Both the position numbers and the translations under genes were made by a program. The notes beneath the pieces are model-generated. The model made no database searches and was not told the DNA's origin. It saw only the letters and a list, made by a program, of their open reading frames with translations. From Pontibacter virosus (GTDB lineage: Bacteria > Bacteroidota > Bacteroidia > Cytophagales > Hymenobacteraceae), in contig NZ_QEKI01000004.1 of NCBI RefSeq assembly GCF_003096355.1, positions 248,001 through 312,000 of the forward strand: a stretch of DNA of 64,000 nt, written 5' to 3'. This document shows positions 34,945-45,302 of the stretch, piece by piece (the first letter of the stretch is position 1; the number at the start of each line of letters is the position of its first letter).

Positions 34945-36402
34945 ATGAAGAAGCATAGATATATAAGTTATCTAATCGCTGTCGGGTTAGTCCTAATAGG
35001 CGGCTCATGCAGCGACGACACACTGGACGAGATTGACACCAACCCCAATAGCCCGGAGGAGGTTTCAGTGAACCTGCTCTTGCCCCAGGTTACGGTAAAC
35101 GTTCCTACGGCAGTGACAGGCGCTGACTTGTCCTGGTACTCTTCTGTTTTTGTGCAGCACACTGCTGGGGTGCATGCCCAGCTGCAGGAGGCAGACCGTC
35201 GCTCCGGACTCGAAAACAATACACTGGTCAATAATATGTGGAATAACATTTACGCTGGTGTGCTACCGGATCTGAACATTATTATTGAGCGTGGCTCCCC
35301 CGGTGGGGAAGAGGAAGGCAACCTTGTGCACGTAGGTATAGCCAAAGTACTCAAGGCCTATACCATGTCCGTAGCTACAGACGTGTGGGGCCGCGTGCCT
35401 TATTCTCAAGCAGGCCAGGGTGTGGAGAACCGGACCCCTACTTATGACTCCCAACAGCAAATCTATACCGAGATTCAAAATTTGCTTGATGAGGCGATCG
35501 TTGATCTGGCCAGTGGGGCTCCCTCGCCAGGGGGGCAGGACCTGATCTACTCGGGCAACGTGAACAACTGGACCAGAACGGCCTACTCCCTGAAAGCAAG
35601 GTTTCACAACAGACTGAGCAATATAGACCCGGCAGGCTCGGCTCAAGCTGCGCTTGCAGCGGCAGCCCAAGGCTTCCAGAACGCATCCCAAAACCTCACT
35701 TTTACAAGGTATACTGCCGCAGCCATTGGTGAGCACCCGTGGTACCAGGAGTCTAACGACCGCAGCCACCATGCGGTGAGCCAATCTTTTGTGACTACGC
35801 TCCAGAGTCTAAATGATCCACGCTTAGAAGCTTTGGTAGCACCTGCTCCCGACCCTGACCCAAGTACGGAAGATGAAGACCCTGCGATAGTGGGGGCACC
35901 TAATGGAACACAAACCAATGATCAGGCAAATGAAAGTTTCTCTGACCCTACTCCTGCTGTGCTCAACGCCACCGCCCCCATGCCAATTATGACATATGAT
36001 GAACTGCTGTTCATACAGGCAGAAGCGCACCTCAGGCTGGGTAATACAGGCGAAGCCCTTACTGCTTATCAAAATGGCATTCGGGAGGCTATGCGAAGAC
36101 AGATTAATGCACCAGACCCTGCCATTGATGCCTACATTGCAGCTAATGCGACTACTGTTTCATTAGAAAACATAATCCGCCAGAAATGGATCGCCTTCTG
36201 GCTGTTCCAATCCATAGAAGCTTACAATGACTGGAGAAGGACAGGACTGCCCGCCTTTATTTCACAACATCAGATTTCTCCTCCGCCACTGCGCTTCCCT
36301 TATGCACAAAATGAGTTGGATACCAATGAGGGAAATGTTCCTGATATAAGAGGCACTCAAATATTCTCCGTGCCTGTCTGGTGGGCGGGAGGCCCTGAGT
36401 AA
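34945..36402 (+). CDS. SusD-like outer-membrane lipoprotein (SusD_2-type)
   Basis: A 485-residue protein with lipobox VLIGGSCSD and a mature start DEIDTNPNSPEEVSVNLLLP typical of the SusD_2-type branch (PF12771-like), distinct from the RagB-type neighbour. The body has TPR-like helices such as PIMTYDELLFIQAEAHLRLG. It pairs with the SusC gene 12 bp upstream. The combination of two SusC/SusD pairs of different subtypes, head to head, without enzymes, suggests a peptide, lipid or mixed nutrient uptake locus rather than a classical polysaccharide locus; this is inference. Confidence 0.92.
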   Translation: MKKHRYISYLIAVGLVLIGGSCSDDTLDEIDTNPNSPEEVSVNLLLPQVTVNVPTAVTGADLSWYSSVFVQHTAGVHAQLQEADRRSGLENNTLVNNMWNNIYAGVLPDLNIIIERGSPGGEEEGNLVHVGIAKVLKAYTMSVATDVWGRVPYSQAGQGVENRTPTYDSQQQIYTEIQNLLDEAIVDLASGAPSPGGQDLIYSGNVNNWTRTAYSLKARFHNRLSNIDPAGSAQAALAAAAQGFQNASQNLTFTRYTAAAIGEHPWYQESNDRSHHAVSQSFVTTLQSLNDPRLEALVAPAPDPDPSTEDEDPAIVGAPNGTQTNDQANESFSDPTPAVLNATAPMPIMTYDELLFIQAEAHLRLGNTGEALTAYQNGIREAMRRQINAPDPAIDAYIAANATTVSLENIIRQKWIAFWLFQSIEAYNDWRRTGLPAFISQHQISPPPLRFPYAQNELDTNEGNVPDIRGTQIFSVPVWWAGGPE

Positions 36403-36425
36403 ACCGGGCAGGCAACATTTTTTCA

Positions 36426-36469
36426 CATCAAAAAAACAGGCTCCTGTTGGGGAGCCTGTTTTTTTGATG
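36426..36469. terminator. Bidirectional terminator between susD and prfB
   Basis: CATCAAAAAAACAGGCTCC pairs perfectly with its complement (19 bp) around TGTTGG. It is flanked by A/T runs and lies between convergent genes. Confidence 0.9.
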
Positions 36470-36485
36470 ACAGGTATAGCTTGTT

Positions 36486-37563
36486 TTACGCCTGCATGAG
36501 GAATGCCTTTATGTACTCGTCTAAATCACCGTCCAGCACGTTCTGCACATCAGACCGCTCTACGCCCGTACGTACGTCCTTTACAAGTTTGTATGGATGT
36601 AGCACGTAGTTCCGGATCTGTGAGCCAAAGTCGATACGCTTCTTCGTGCTCTCTACCCTGTCACGCTCCTCGTTTCGCTTGTCTATCTCAATCTGGTATA
36701 GGCGCGAACGGAGCATGCGCAGGGCGTGTTCCTTGTTCATCAGCTGTGAGCGCTCAATCTGGCATTCGATCACGATACCGGTTGGTTTGTGCTTTAGGCG
36801 CACAGCCGTCTCCACTTTGTTCACGTTCTGGCCACCGGCTCCTCCTGATCGGAAAGTATCCCATTCAATGTCGCTTGGGTTCACATCGATGTGGATGGTG
36901 TCGTCTACTACCGGGTAGGCAAATACCGAGGCAAAAGAGGTATGGCGACGCCCGCCTGAGTCAAAGGGCGATATACGAACCAGACGGTGCACCCCGATCT
37001 CGGATTTGAGATAACCGTAGGCAAAGTCTCCGGTTATCTCCAGCGTGGCTGACTTTATACCTGCCCCGTCGCCGGGATTGTAGTTCACCTGCTTCACCCC
37101 AAAATTATGGGACTCAGCCCACATGATGTACATGCGCATCAGCATTTCGGCCCAGTCCTGGCTCTCGGTGCCACCCGCTCCCGGGTTGATCTCCAGGATG
37201 GCGTTCAACTGGTCTTCTTCGCCACTTAACATACGCTTGAATTCCAGTCCCTCAATGGCCTGCTCTGTCTTTTTCGCCTCCTCTTTTATATCTTCTTCCG
37301 ACACATCGCCTTCCTTGTGGAAATCAAAGAGCACCTCCAGGTCAGACAGCGACTTTTCTACCTCTTCGTAGTGGTCTGTCCATACCTTCAGTAGTTTCAC
37401 TTCTTTGAGTACTTTCTCTGCTTCCTTTGGTTCATCCCAAAAGTCAGGCGCCAGGGTCTGCTTCTCGGTCTCCGCTATCTGCTCTTTCTTGGCATCGTAG
37501 TCAAAGGTACCTCCTCAAGGCTGCAACACGAGCCTTTAATTCCTTCAATTGTTCTGAAGTCAT
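36486..37563 (-). CDS. prfB: peptide chain release factor 2, with programmed +1 frameshift
   Basis: The main frame (36486 to about 37500) carries [20 protein letters not shown] and the catalytic [17 protein letters not shown]. The gene starts at ATG 37563 with about 20 codons ([20 protein letters not shown]), then an in-frame TGA at 37501-37503. The sequence AGGAGG TAC CTT TGA C is the canonical RF2 autoregulatory frameshift: ribosomes slip +1 at CTT when RF2 is scarce, entering [15 protein letters not shown]. Total product about 366 residues. It terminates translation at UAA and UGA. The apparent start at 37400 is an internal GTG and is not used. Confidence 0.95.
37501..37515 (-). promoter_or_regulatory. 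RF2 programmed frameshift site
   Basis: Internal Shine-Dalgarno AGGAGG (37515-37510), then TAC CTT and TGA with C following. The spacing is exactly that of the classic prfB slip site. It is one of few strong SD sequences in the window. Confidence 0.95.
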
Positions 37564-37588
37564 GCTTTCTATTATTTATTAAACGCTA

Positions 37589-37631
37589 AAATGCTGGATC
37601 GCAAGCCCTACATGCTTCCAATCCAGCATTT
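37589..37631 (-). terminator. Weak hairpin after ilvE
   Basis: AAATGCTGGAT pairs with ATCCAGCATTT (11 bp) across a 21-nt loop, just past the ilvE stop on the minus strand. No long T-run. Confidence 0.4.
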
Positions 37632-37646
37632 ACTTATACTTGTTTG

Positions 37647-38720
37647 CTATAGGCCGATCTTGTAAATCCAATTATGGGCATCGGGTGCCTGACCGGTCTT
37701 GATACGATCCAGCTCGGTTGCGATGCTATTGGATATCTCGCGGCCTTCTATTGACGGCAGATCTATGTCTTCGCCATTGTAATGAATGGTGGCGATCTGG
37801 GCGATGGTGGCTGCTGTTCCAGTACCGAAAGCTTCCTGCAGCTTGCCCGCTTTATGCGCTTCCACTATCTCGCTTATAGCCACTTTGCGCTCCTCTACAG
37901 GTATACCCTTGTCGCGGGCTACCTGCAGTACACTGTCGCGGGTGATGCCTGACAGAATGGTAGTGCTCACGGCAGGGGTCACGAGCTTTCCATCAATCAC
38001 AAACATCACGTTCATGGTGCCGGATTCCTCAATGTACTTATGCTCGCGGGCGTCTGTCCAGATGAGTTGGTGATAGCCGCACTCCTGCATTTTGCGGGCA
38101 GGGTATAGCGCAGCACCGTAGTTTCCGGCGGCTTTGGCATAGCCTGCACCACCCTCGGCCGAACGTACATAATTTGGCTCTATGGCCACACGCAGCGGCT
38201 GACCATAGTAGGCTCCTACCGGACAGCTAAACACCACGAAACGGTAAGTTGAGGATGGACGCACACCAATAAAGTCGTCTGTGGCAAAGATGAAGGGGCG
38301 AATGTACAGGGCACAACCCGGTGTTGGTGGTACCCAGGCTGCATCCAGGCGCAACAGTTGCTCCAGCCCCTGCATAAAGATTTCCTCTGGCAGTTCAGGT
38401 ATGCACATGCGGTCTCCGGAGATGTTCAGTCGCTTGAAGTTGTCGAGCGGTCTGAACAGCAGGATTTCGCCTTCAGCATTCTTATAGGCTTTCATTCCTT
38501 CGAAGATGGCCTGCCCGTAGTGGAGGGCTGAGGTTGCCGGGCTTAGCGACATGTTGCCGTAAGGCACGATTTCGGGGTTCTGCCAGGCGCCGTCTTTGTA
38601 ATCGACTACCAGCATGTGGTCGGCAAATATTTTCCCGAACTCAATATTGTTAAAGTCTACCTCAGCGATGCGGCTCTGCGAAACCGTCTGAGTGGGTATA
38701 GTAAGGGTATCAACTGACAT
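37647..38720 (-). CDS. ilvE: branched-chain amino acid aminotransferase
   Basis: A 357-residue fold-type IV PLP enzyme with GQAIFEGMKAYKNAEGEILLF, the PLP lysine in GYAKAAGNYGAAL, and LIWTDAREHKYIEESGTMN. It converts 2-oxoacids and glutamate to Ile, Leu and Val, and the reverse in degradation. Length is standard for the type II (long) group. It begins 32 bp after the cobalamin adenosyltransferase gene on the same strand and is followed by prfB; the block may be co-transcribed but spacers vary. Confidence 0.95.
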   Translation of the reverse strand: MSVDTLTIPTQTVSQSRIAEVDFNNIEFGKIFADHMLVVDYKDGAWQNPEIVPYGNMSLSPATSALHYGQAIFEGMKAYKNAEGEILLFRPLDNFKRLNISGDRMCIPELPEEIFMQGLEQLLRLDAAWVPPTPGCALYIRPFIFATDDFIGVRPSSTYRFVVFSCPVGAYYGQPLRVAIEPNYVRSAEGGAGYAKAAGNYGAALYPARKMQECGYHQLIWTDAREHKYIEESGTMNVMFVIDGKLVTPAVSTTILSGITRDSVLQVARDKGIPVEERKVAISEIVEAHKAGKLQEAFGTGTAATIAQIATIHYNGEDIDLPSIEGREISNSIATELDRIKTGQAPDAHNWIYKIGL

Positions 38721-38752
38721 AAATAAAGGGAATTATTAGTTGAACAATGCAA

Positions 38753-39304
38753 TCAGACGCGTGGCTTCCAGGCGATTTCCTCAGCCTGTAACTCATACGT
38801 CATTTTCCGGCAAAGAGCGAACAGATAATCCGACAGGCGGTTGAGGTATACGATCACCAGATCTTCGACCGGCGATTCTTCCTGGAGGCGGATGGCCAGG
38901 CGCTCGGCACGGCGGCAAACGCAGCGGGCCAGGTGCCCGAACGAAACTGACTGATGACCGCCTGGCAGCACAAAGGAGCGCAACGGAGGCACTTCTGCCG
39001 TCATCTTGTCAATTTCCTGCTCCAGCAGAGTGACGTCCTCGGGTTGGAGGTCGGGCGTTACCATTTTGGTGTTCTTGTCGGGGTCGGTGGCCAGCGTGGA
39101 GCCAATGGTGAAGAGGCGGTCCTGAATCTCCTTCAGGATGTCGGCACGGCTCTTGTTTACTTCCTGGTCCCGTACCAGCCCGATGTATGAGTTAAGTTCG
39201 TCTACAGTACCGTAGGCTTCAATGCGTAAGTGCGACTTGGTTACACGGGTACCGCCTATGAGAGAAGTGGTGCCTTTGTCGCCTGTCTTGGTGTATATTT
39301 TCAT
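38753..39304 (-). CDS. PduO-type ATP:cob(I)alamin adenosyltransferase
   Basis: A 183-residue protein starting MKIYTKTGDKGTTSLIGGTR, with EAYGTVDELNSYIG and the CRRAERLA region, which is diagnostic for PduO/MMAB-type adenosyltransferases. It transfers the adenosyl group of ATP to reduced cobalamin to make coenzyme B12. Bacteroidota use B12 in methylmalonyl-CoA mutase, relevant to propionate handling. The start is 3 bp from the stop of the ABC ATPase gene, so they are co-transcribed. Confidence 0.95.
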   Translation of the reverse strand: MKIYTKTGDKGTTSLIGGTRVTKSHLRIEAYGTVDELNSYIGLVRDQEVNKSRADILKEIQDRLFTIGSTLATDPDKNTKMVTPDLQPEDVTLLEQEIDKMTAEVPPLRSFVLPGGHQSVSFGHLARCVCRRAERLAIRLQEESPVEDLVIVYLNRLSDYLFALCRKMTYELQAEEIAWKPRV

Positions 39305-39307
39305 GAG

Positions 39308-40030
39308 TTATTGCGCTGCGTTCATTTTCGCATGCGAAGTTATATCCTGGTTAACCTCGTCTGTCTCTACCAAACCGTCGCGAAGGCGCACAATACGGTG
39401 GGCGTATTTGGCAATGTCCTCTTCGTGCGTCACCATGATGATGGTATTGCCTTTGGCATGCAGGTTCTCGAAGAGTTCCATGATCTCGTAAGAGGTTTTG
39501 GTATCGAGGTTACCGGTTGGTTCATCGGCCAGAATGATGCTTGGATCGTTGATCAGGGCACGGGCGATGGCCACACGCTGGCGCTGACCACCTGACAACT
39601 CGTTTGGTTTGTGCTTGCCCCGGTTGCCCAGGCCTACACTCTCCAATACTTTCTGAGCTTTTTCCTCCCGCGCCGATTTGTTATACCCGGCGTAGATCAG
39701 TGGCAGGGCTACATTTTCGAGCGAAGTCTGGCGGGGCAGCAGGTTAAAGGTCTGGAACACAAAGCCAATCTCTTTGTTGCGCACCTCCGCCAGCTCGTTG
39801 TCGGTCATATTGCTCACATCGTTCCCGTTCAAGACGTACTGTCCTCCCGAGGGGGTATCCAGACAGCCGATGATGTTCATGAGCGTCGATTTTCCGGAAC
39901 CGGACGGCCCCATAAACGCCACATACTCTCCTCGTTCTATTTTGATAGACACAGACTTAAGTGCATGAATGGTCTCGCTCCCCATGCGGTATACCTTCGA
40001 AATATCATGTGTCTCGATGATGGTGCTCAT
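39308..40030 (-). CDS. ABC transporter ATP-binding protein (MacB/LolD class)
   Basis: A 240-residue ATPase. [20 protein letters not shown] is followed by Walker [16 protein letters not shown], signature [15 protein letters not shown] and Walker [14 protein letters not shown] begin at 40030; the longer frame to 40174 runs into the preceding gene and lacks family resemblance. The class powers lipoprotein or efflux exporters with separate FtsX-like permeases; none is adjacent. It sits 10 bp after the large TPR membrane protein and 3 bp before the adenosyltransferase gene. Confidence 0.92.
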   Translation of the reverse strand: MSTIIETHDISKVYRMGSETIHALKSVSIKIERGEYVAFMGPSGSGKSTLMNIIGCLDTPSGGQYVLNGNDVSNMTDNELAEVRNKEIGFVFQTFNLLPRQTSLENVALPLIYAGYNKSAREEKAQKVLESVGLGNRGKHKPNELSGGQRQRVAIARALINDPSIILADEPTGNLDTKTSYEIMELFENLHAKGNTIIMVTHEEDIAKYAHRIVRLRDGLVETDEVNQDITSHAKMNAAQ

Positions 40031-40040
40031 AGAACTTGTT

Positions 40041-43000
40041 TTAGAGTTGCCACTGGTCCGCCTCCGCCTCTTTAGCCTGGCGCTGTTTATCAAATTTCTC
40101 TTTAAAAGTACTATATTCCGAAGCAGGAAGCAAGCTGCGAAGCGAAACAAGTGCCTGGTCTGCATAGCTGACAAGCCCCCTGTTTACACTCTCCAGCGCA
40201 TAGGCTTTGTAAAGTCTGGCAGAGTATGGATTATAGGTGATTCCGTCCAGCAGGATGTCATAAGCCTGCATCTCGGCCGGGCTATACCTGGCAAAGAAAG
40301 CTGCGGCATCCTCTACCACCTGCTCGTCGAACAGCAGCATCTTCAGTGCCTGGCTATATCGCTCGGCGGCTTCGCGGTCACGTTCTTTTATTTCAGCTAT
40401 TTTTGCCCGGAAATACAGTTTATGCCGTTTGTCCTTCGGTGTCAGGTATAGATTGTCCATCCGCTTCACCAGCACCTCGTGGTTCTTGGTATTGAGCCAC
40501 AGGCGCATTTGCTGCAGATTGAGCCTGGAACGGAGCTCTCCTTCGGGTTGCAGTTCAGCGGCTGCCTCTTTGATGGCCTCATTGGCCAACTTCCACTGCC
40601 GTTTTCCCATAAAGTAGTCTACCTTAGCCACCAGCGCCTCACGACGCAGGTCTTTTTCCTGCACGCTCTTCACGATGCGGTCTATATCCGCAGGCAGCAG
40701 GTCGGGCAGATAGGCGATCAGGTACTGCACCTTGTCGCGGTCCGGGGCCTTTGTGATGATGGCAGACGGCGCCTGCTCCAGCACTTCCTCCAGCGACTGC
40801 GCTACCGCAACCGCCGACTCCAGCTCTGTAAAGGCGACATCGCGCAGCGCCACTACCGCCTCGTCGGACTGGTGGTTGAGCGCCAGCGCATAGGCATGCG
40901 ACAGGAAAGCCTGCGTGAAGCCCCTGTCTTTGGCCTCTTTAAAGTAATGGGCTGCAGCACCGTAGTTTTCTTCTTCCATCATCCAGTGCCCCAGGGCATT
41001 GTAATAGTAGCCACTTCGCTCACCTGCGGCCAGCGCCAGGTTCTCTACCACGCTGCGCGCCTCTTTCGGCCTGCCATCGTAGTGGTGCGCCAGGCCCTTC
41101 AGGTATAGCAGGTCCTCCATAAAGAGCCTGTTTTCCTGCGAGCCCAGGTAGCGGTTGATAGGTTTCAACAGCGATGTATCGCCTTTGTTTACACTGGAAA
41201 TAGTTTTGTTGTAGAATAAGGTCAGGTCCTCTACCTGCTCCAGCGAATCCGGCACAAAATTATCTTCCTTGACATCGGAAGTACGGCCCAGCAACTGATT
41301 GAGTGCGGCCATGTTGCTACGCAGCGGCTTGTATTTAGCAGAGCGTATCTCCGTTATCAGTTCCTTGGCTTCTTCCGGCATGGCCTGGCGGGTATAGTAA
41401 GCCAGGCGGTTGCTGCGCACTAGATCCTGATTTTCCGCGTGCCGCTGGGCCAGATCAAAGTAGTAGGCTACGCTGTCGTGTACGCTTGTCTGCGCATAAA
41501 GCAGGGCCAGGTTGTTGTAGATCTCCCCGTTCTTTGGGAAAGCCTCTGCCCCTTGTTGCAGCACATACAGCTTTTCGAAAAAGTACTGCTTGCGGTCATA
41601 CAGGTTGGCCAGACGGATGTAGAGTTTCGGGTTCGGGCGTCGCTCCAGGGCTTCCTGCAGTGTCAGAATCTCTTTGTTGCGCTCGTTTTGTTCACGATAC
41701 ATGGCCGACAAACTGAAGCTGGCCTTTGTGTTATGCGAGTCGAACAGGTCGCTTTCTTTGTAGAAACGCTCCGCCAGAATATCGTTATCAGAGCCCTGGT
41801 AGAGGTCACCCAGGTAGCTGTAGTAGCCGGCGTAGGCATTGAAGTAGACCCTGAACTGTGTGCGCATCACCAGGATGACCAGCAGAATGGCGCCCATGGT
41901 ATAGATGGTATACACCGGCAGCTTTTTGGGTTGGTACACGACCTTATAAACGGCCAGTCGCTGACTGATCAACTCCCCGAAGTTCACCATCACGTACACA
42001 AAAAAGAAGGCTCCGAAGGCCAGGTGCGTGTAGACGATCAGGTTATGAAAGACGGAAATAGCAGAATCGTTGGCGGTGGCATAGGCGTAACCGATGCTCA
42101 GGAAGGTAATAGTGGCAAACACCAGATAAATGATGGCACCGGTGGGCCTGAAGGGGAAAAGCCTGCCATACAGGGCTTCGCGCTGGCGCATGCCCCAAAA
42201 GCCGGCTAATGCCGAGAAAAGCAGAATAACGAAGGCATTGATGTAAAAGAAATCCCCCTTCACATAGCCGACGTGGCGCAGGTATAGCAACACCAGATTC
42301 GCCAGGTACAGCACGCTGACCAGCACAAACTGCCATACGCTGAAACGACGTTCCGGCCTGGCCGCCTGCGTGTTGATCCAGAGCAGGGCATTGATGTTTT
42401 CATAACCAACCCAGATCATGAACAGCAGCGAAGCCACCATGAGCGCCAGCGAGCTGTAATTGGCCAGGTGCAACGTGGTGAGCAGCGGTGTGAAGTCGGA
42501 CTCCGTGTAGATGAAAGCACCCAGTACACTGACCAACGCGATCATCACCATAACCCGCACTGTAAAGGAAACCTGCTGGTAAAAAGCCTGAAAGGCGTAG
42601 GTCGCCAGCGCAAAAAAAACGATTGACACCAGCAGCGTGCTCTGACCGGTGTTGTTGCCAATAATGCCCAGCAGATCGAGGTTGAAGGAGGCGAGCAGCA
42701 TCATGAGCAGCAGTATACCTGCAAAGTAAGGAATGCGCTTCATGGTGGAGATCGCCGCTGCATAGAAAGCCAGGCAGAGAGCCAGCAAGAGCACCAGCGC
42801 GACGGCCGCAAATTTGTTGAGGGAAGGGATGGCTACGTCGTACTGCTCTGTGAGCAGATAACCGTCGGCATATAGGGTGAACGTCTCCAGTAGCCGCGAA
42901 AACTCGTGCACGGGCACCTGCACCACCTGCAGCTCAGGCAGCTTATCCCAGGCCAGAAAATTGCTCTCGCCGGTGAAGTAATGGTATACCCCCAGCATGA

Positions 43001-43085
43001 GCGCCAGCACGGCCACGATCAGCAAAAACAGAAAGGGATACCTGGTGTCCGCATCCCAACTGTTCCAAAACTTGATTTTGTTCAT
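40041..43085 (-). CDS. polytopic membrane protein with C-terminal TPR repeats
   Basis: A 1014-residue protein. I start it at ATG 43085 ([10 protein letters not shown]) instead of the TTG at 43091. The N-terminal ~420 residues hold about 11-12 hydrophobic helices in blocks such as [17 protein letters not shown] and [18 protein letters not shown]. After about residue 440 the sequence is helical and TPR-like, with [25 protein letters not shown] and many further repeats to the C-terminus. I do not recognise a named function; TPR parts usually bind partner proteins. It is cotranscribed with gatC upstream and the ABC ATPase downstream. Confidence 0.8.
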   Translation of the reverse strand: MNKIKFWNSWDADTRYPFLFLLIVAVLALMLGVYHYFTGESNFLAWDKLPELQVVQVPVHEFSRLLETFTLYADGYLLTEQYDVAIPSLNKFAAVALVLLLALCLAFYAAAISTMKRIPYFAGILLLMMLLASFNLDLLGIIGNNTGQSTLLVSIVFFALATYAFQAFYQQVSFTVRVMVMIALVSVLGAFIYTESDFTPLLTTLHLANYSSLALMVASLLFMIWVGYENINALLWINTQAARPERRFSVWQFVLVSVLYLANLVLLYLRHVGYVKGDFFYINAFVILLFSALAGFWGMRQREALYGRLFPFRPTGAIIYLVFATITFLSIGYAYATANDSAISVFHNLIVYTHLAFGAFFFVYVMVNFGELISQRLAVYKVVYQPKKLPVYTIYTMGAILLVILVMRTQFRVYFNAYAGYYSYLGDLYQGSDNDILAERFYKESDLFDSHNTKASFSLSAMYREQNERNKEILTLQEALERRPNPKLYIRLANLYDRKQYFFEKLYVLQQGAEAFPKNGEIYNNLALLYAQTSVHDSVAYYFDLAQRHAENQDLVRSNRLAYYTRQAMPEEAKELITEIRSAKYKPLRSNMAALNQLLGRTSDVKEDNFVPDSLEQVEDLTLFYNKTISSVNKGDTSLLKPINRYLGSQENRLFMEDLLYLKGLAHHYDGRPKEARSVVENLALAAGERSGYYYNALGHWMMEEENYGAAAHYFKEAKDRGFTQAFLSHAYALALNHQSDEAVVALRDVAFTELESAVAVAQSLEEVLEQAPSAIITKAPDRDKVQYLIAYLPDLLPADIDRIVKSVQEKDLRREALVAKVDYFMGKRQWKLANEAIKEAAAELQPEGELRSRLNLQQMRLWLNTKNHEVLVKRMDNLYLTPKDKRHKLYFRAKIAEIKERDREAAERYSQALKMLLFDEQVVEDAAAFFARYSPAEMQAYDILLDGITYNPYSARLYKAYALESVNRGLVSYADQALVSLRSLLPASEYSTFKEKFDKQRQAKEAEADQWQL

Positions 43086-43100
43086 AGACAAACTGTCAGA

Positions 43101-43388
43101 TTATTCGAGCACTTTCGGTACTCTGAAATAATCGGAGTCTTTCTTTGGTGCGTTTTTGAGCGCTTCATCATGCGATACCGTGTTCTGCGCCAGGTCTTCG
43201 CGCATCACATTCACCTCTTCTGACATGTGAATGAGCGGCTCTACGTTCTCGGTGTCGAGTTCGCGAAGCTGATCCACCCAGTTCAGGATCTTGTTCAGGT
43301 CCTGCAGCATCTCCTGCTCTTTTTCTTCATTAAACTCTAATCGGGCCAAGTGCGCGATCTTTCTAATGGTTTGTATATCGGTTGACAT
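43101..43388 (-). CDS. gatC: Asp-tRNA(Asn)/Glu-tRNA(Gln) amidotransferase subunit C
   Basis: A 95-residue helical protein, starting with IRKIAHLARLEFNEEKEQEM and containing LNKILNWVDQLRELDTENVEPL, the GatC signature. It stabilises the GatA subunit of the complex that amidates Glu-tRNAGln. The start overlaps the plsC stop by 26 bp, so translation is coupled. gatA and gatB are not in the window. Confidence 0.93.
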   Translation of the reverse strand: MSTDIQTIRKIAHLARLEFNEEKEQEMLQDLNKILNWVDQLRELDTENVEPLIHMSEEVNVMREDLAQNTVSHDEALKNAPKKDSDYFRVPKVLE

Positions 43389-44136
43389 CTGTCTTGTTAT
43401 GTTTCGTAAGTTCCTTCTGAATAATATGAAATACTCTCTGTTTCAGGGCGGGCAGGTCCTGCAGCGTCATGCCCTTGGTTTCGATCGCCTGGTGAATCAC
43501 AATTTTAAGCGGATGCCAGCGCACCTTTAGCTTGCCCTCCAGATCGGGCAGAAACTTGTGGTTGTAAGGCATGGTAACCGGCACCACCGGCAACTGCTTT
43601 TCTATCGCCAGGCGAAAAGGCCCGTCCTTAAAAGCCAACAGCTCCTCCCCGGCCGTGGGCGGTATGGTGCCCTCCGGAAAGATCACCAGGTTGCGCCCCT
43701 GCTCCAGCGTGCGCACGGATTGGATGTAGCTCTTGGCACTGCTGATCGCGCTCTTGCGGTCTACGGCAATGTATAGCTTTTCGTACACCTTGCCCCAGAG
43801 CGGTATTTTGGTGAGCGAGCTTTTCCCGACAAAGTTAATAAAACCCGGAATGGCATGCAGCAAAAGCGGTATGTCGAGGTATGAGCTGTGGTTCGGCGTG
43901 AATATATACTGTTTGTTTCGGTCGAAGCGCATACGCCACTCCACCTGCAGCGGCGCCAGGAACATGCGCAGGGCCGATGAGGACCAGAAGCGGTTGATGC
44001 CGTGCACGTGCGGGTACCAGCGCTGCTTGCGAATAAGCACTGCCTGAAACGGATACGTGACCACAAACGGCATCACGAACCAGGTGACACACCAGGTTGT
44101 GTAGAGGCGATGGGACAGGTATTTAAGCGCTTTCAT
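43363..44136 (-). CDS. plsC: 1-acyl-sn-glycerol-3-phosphate acyltransferase
   Basis: A 257-residue membrane-associated protein with FTPNHSSYLDIPLL (the HX4D catalytic motif), VAVDRKSAISSA, VIFPEGTIPPT and PVVPVTMPYN, the four conserved blocks of PlsC. It acylates lysophosphatidic acid to phosphatidic acid in phospholipid synthesis. A hydrophobic N-terminal segment (TTWCVTWFVMPFVVTY) suggests membrane attachment. It overlaps gatC and is preceded by an independent spacer. Confidence 0.9.
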   Translation of the reverse strand: MKALKYLSHRLYTTWCVTWFVMPFVVTYPFQAVLIRKQRWYPHVHGINRFWSSSALRMFLAPLQVEWRMRFDRNKQYIFTPNHSSYLDIPLLLHAIPGFINFVGKSSLTKIPLWGKVYEKLYIAVDRKSAISSAKSYIQSVRTLEQGRNLVIFPEGTIPPTAGEELLAFKDGPFRLAIEKQLPVVPVTMPYNHKFLPDLEGKLKVRWHPLKIVIHQAIETKGMTLQDLPALKQRVFHIIQKELTKHNKTDVNRYTNH

Positions 44137-44204
44137 GCCTTCAAATGTAAGAATAATCCACCAGTTATCAATCAGAGGCGCTCGGGCAAACAGGCTTTGC
44201 CTGA

Positions 44205-44765
44205 TTACTTGTCCTGCTGCAGCAGAATGGCCGCTTTGAGTATACCTGCCACGCTGATGGCATCGGTAATTTCGTTGTCCATGACCATGCGCACAGCCTC
44301 CTCAAAGTGCACGCGCCGGATGTGAAGCTCCTCCGTTTCTTCAAAAGCGGTTTCACCGGCCTTTAGTTCCTGTGCCAGAAAAACAAAACCCTCTTCATCT
44401 GTAACAGAATTGGAGGTATGCAAACGGGCAATGTTGGTCCATTTTTCGGCCGTAAAGCCGGTTTCCTCCTGCAGCTCGCGCTTCGCCGAAGCCAGGATGT
44501 CGTTTTCGATCAGGCCGCCGCCCATCGGTATTTCCCAGCTGTACTCGTTGAGCGCATAGCGGTACTGCCCCACCAGGTAGGTATAGCCTTCATCATCAAC
44601 GGGTATAATGCCGATGGCTTTGTTCTTGAAGCTGACCACGCCGTAAATGCCTTCGCCACCACGTGGGTTGAGTACCTGGTCTTCGCGCACTTTGATCCAG
44701 GGGTTCTGGTAAATCTCTTTGCTGGATAGGGTGGTCCAGGGGTTGTGTTTTTCGTCGACCATCAT
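44205..44765 (-). CDS. Nudix hydrolase (ADP-ribose pyrophosphatase-like)
   Basis: A 186-residue protein with a complete Nudix box, GGGLIENDILASAKRELQEE then TGF, after the structural part GVVSFKNKAIGIIPVDDEG. The family hydrolyses nucleoside diphosphate derivatives, here most like ADP-ribose or similar sugar nucleotides. The start is 1 bp from the RidA stop on the same strand, so they are co-transcribed. The exact substrate is not clear. Confidence 0.9.
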   Translation of the reverse strand: MMVDEKHNPWTTLSSKEIYQNPWIKVREDQVLNPRGGEGIYGVVSFKNKAIGIIPVDDEGYTYLVGQYRYALNEYSWEIPMGGGLIENDILASAKRELQEETGFTAEKWTNIARLHTSNSVTDEEGFVFLAQELKAGETAFEETEELHIRRVHFEEAVRMVMDNEITDAISVAGILKAAILLQQDK

Positions 44766-44766
44766 G

Positions 44767-45147
44767 CTATTTCCGTTTGGCGATCATCTCTATCTCTACC
44801 TGCGCCCCCAGCGGAAGCGAAGCCACTCCAATGGTGGTACGGGCCGGGTATGGCCTAGCAAACTTGCCGGCGTATACCTTGTTCATCGCCTCAAAATTGG
44901 CCATATCGGTCAGGAAGACGTTCACCTTTACCACATCGTCAGGGCCAAGACCGGCGGAGTTGAGCACCTGAAACAAGTTTTGAAAGCACTGCTCTGTCTG
45001 CGCGGCAATGTCGCCTTGCACCAGCTTGCCTGTACTGGAGTCAATCGGAGTCTGACCTGACAGGAAAACCAGTTCTCCCGATGCTACTGCATGGGAATAG
45101 GGGCCTACGGCGACTGCTCCTTCCGCATTAAAAGCTTTTCTGGACAT
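44767..45147 (-). CDS. ridA: RidA-family reactive imine/enamine deaminase
   Basis: A 126-residue protein with GPYSHAVASGELVFLSGQ, LFQVLNSAGLGPDDVV and ARTTIGVASLPLGAQVEIE. The Arg and Glu of the RidA active site are present. RidA hydrolyses 2-aminoacrylate and similar imines, protecting PLP enzymes. It is a housekeeping protein. It is followed by the Nudix gene with a one-base gap. Confidence 0.92.
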   Translation of the reverse strand: MSRKAFNAEGAVAVGPYSHAVASGELVFLSGQTPIDSSTGKLVQGDIAAQTEQCFQNLFQVLNSAGLGPDDVVKVNVFLTDMANFEAMNKVYAGKFARPYPARTTIGVASLPLGAQVEIEMIAKRK

Positions 45148-45230
45148 AGGTTAAGCTTATTTAAAATCTAATTCTGAGCAAAGATAAGGTATAGGGGAAT
45201 TCAATTTAAAGACAATAAGTAATGCCTACA

Positions 45231-45254
45231 AAAAGCCTGCAACAGCCAGGCTTT
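45231..45254 (-). terminator. Hairpin after the 200-residue secreted-protein gene
   Basis: AAAGCCTG pairs with CAGGCTTT around a 7-nt loop, 49 bp past the stop of the gene ending at 45303, followed by a T-run on the minus strand. Confidence 0.6.
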
Positions 45255-45302
45255 AGATGCGCAGCCGTTGCAGGTTGAACAGGTATGGCGGTATTTAATT
45301 TA

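Noticed and set aside
26075..36402. Classical polysaccharide utilisation locus
   Set aside because: Two SusC/SusD pairs are present but no glycoside hydrolase, lyase or hybrid sensor lies nearby, so a glycan substrate is not supported.
37123..37400. Start of prfB at 37400
   Set aside because: It is an internal GTG; the frameshift site and N-terminal codons up to 37563 show the true start.
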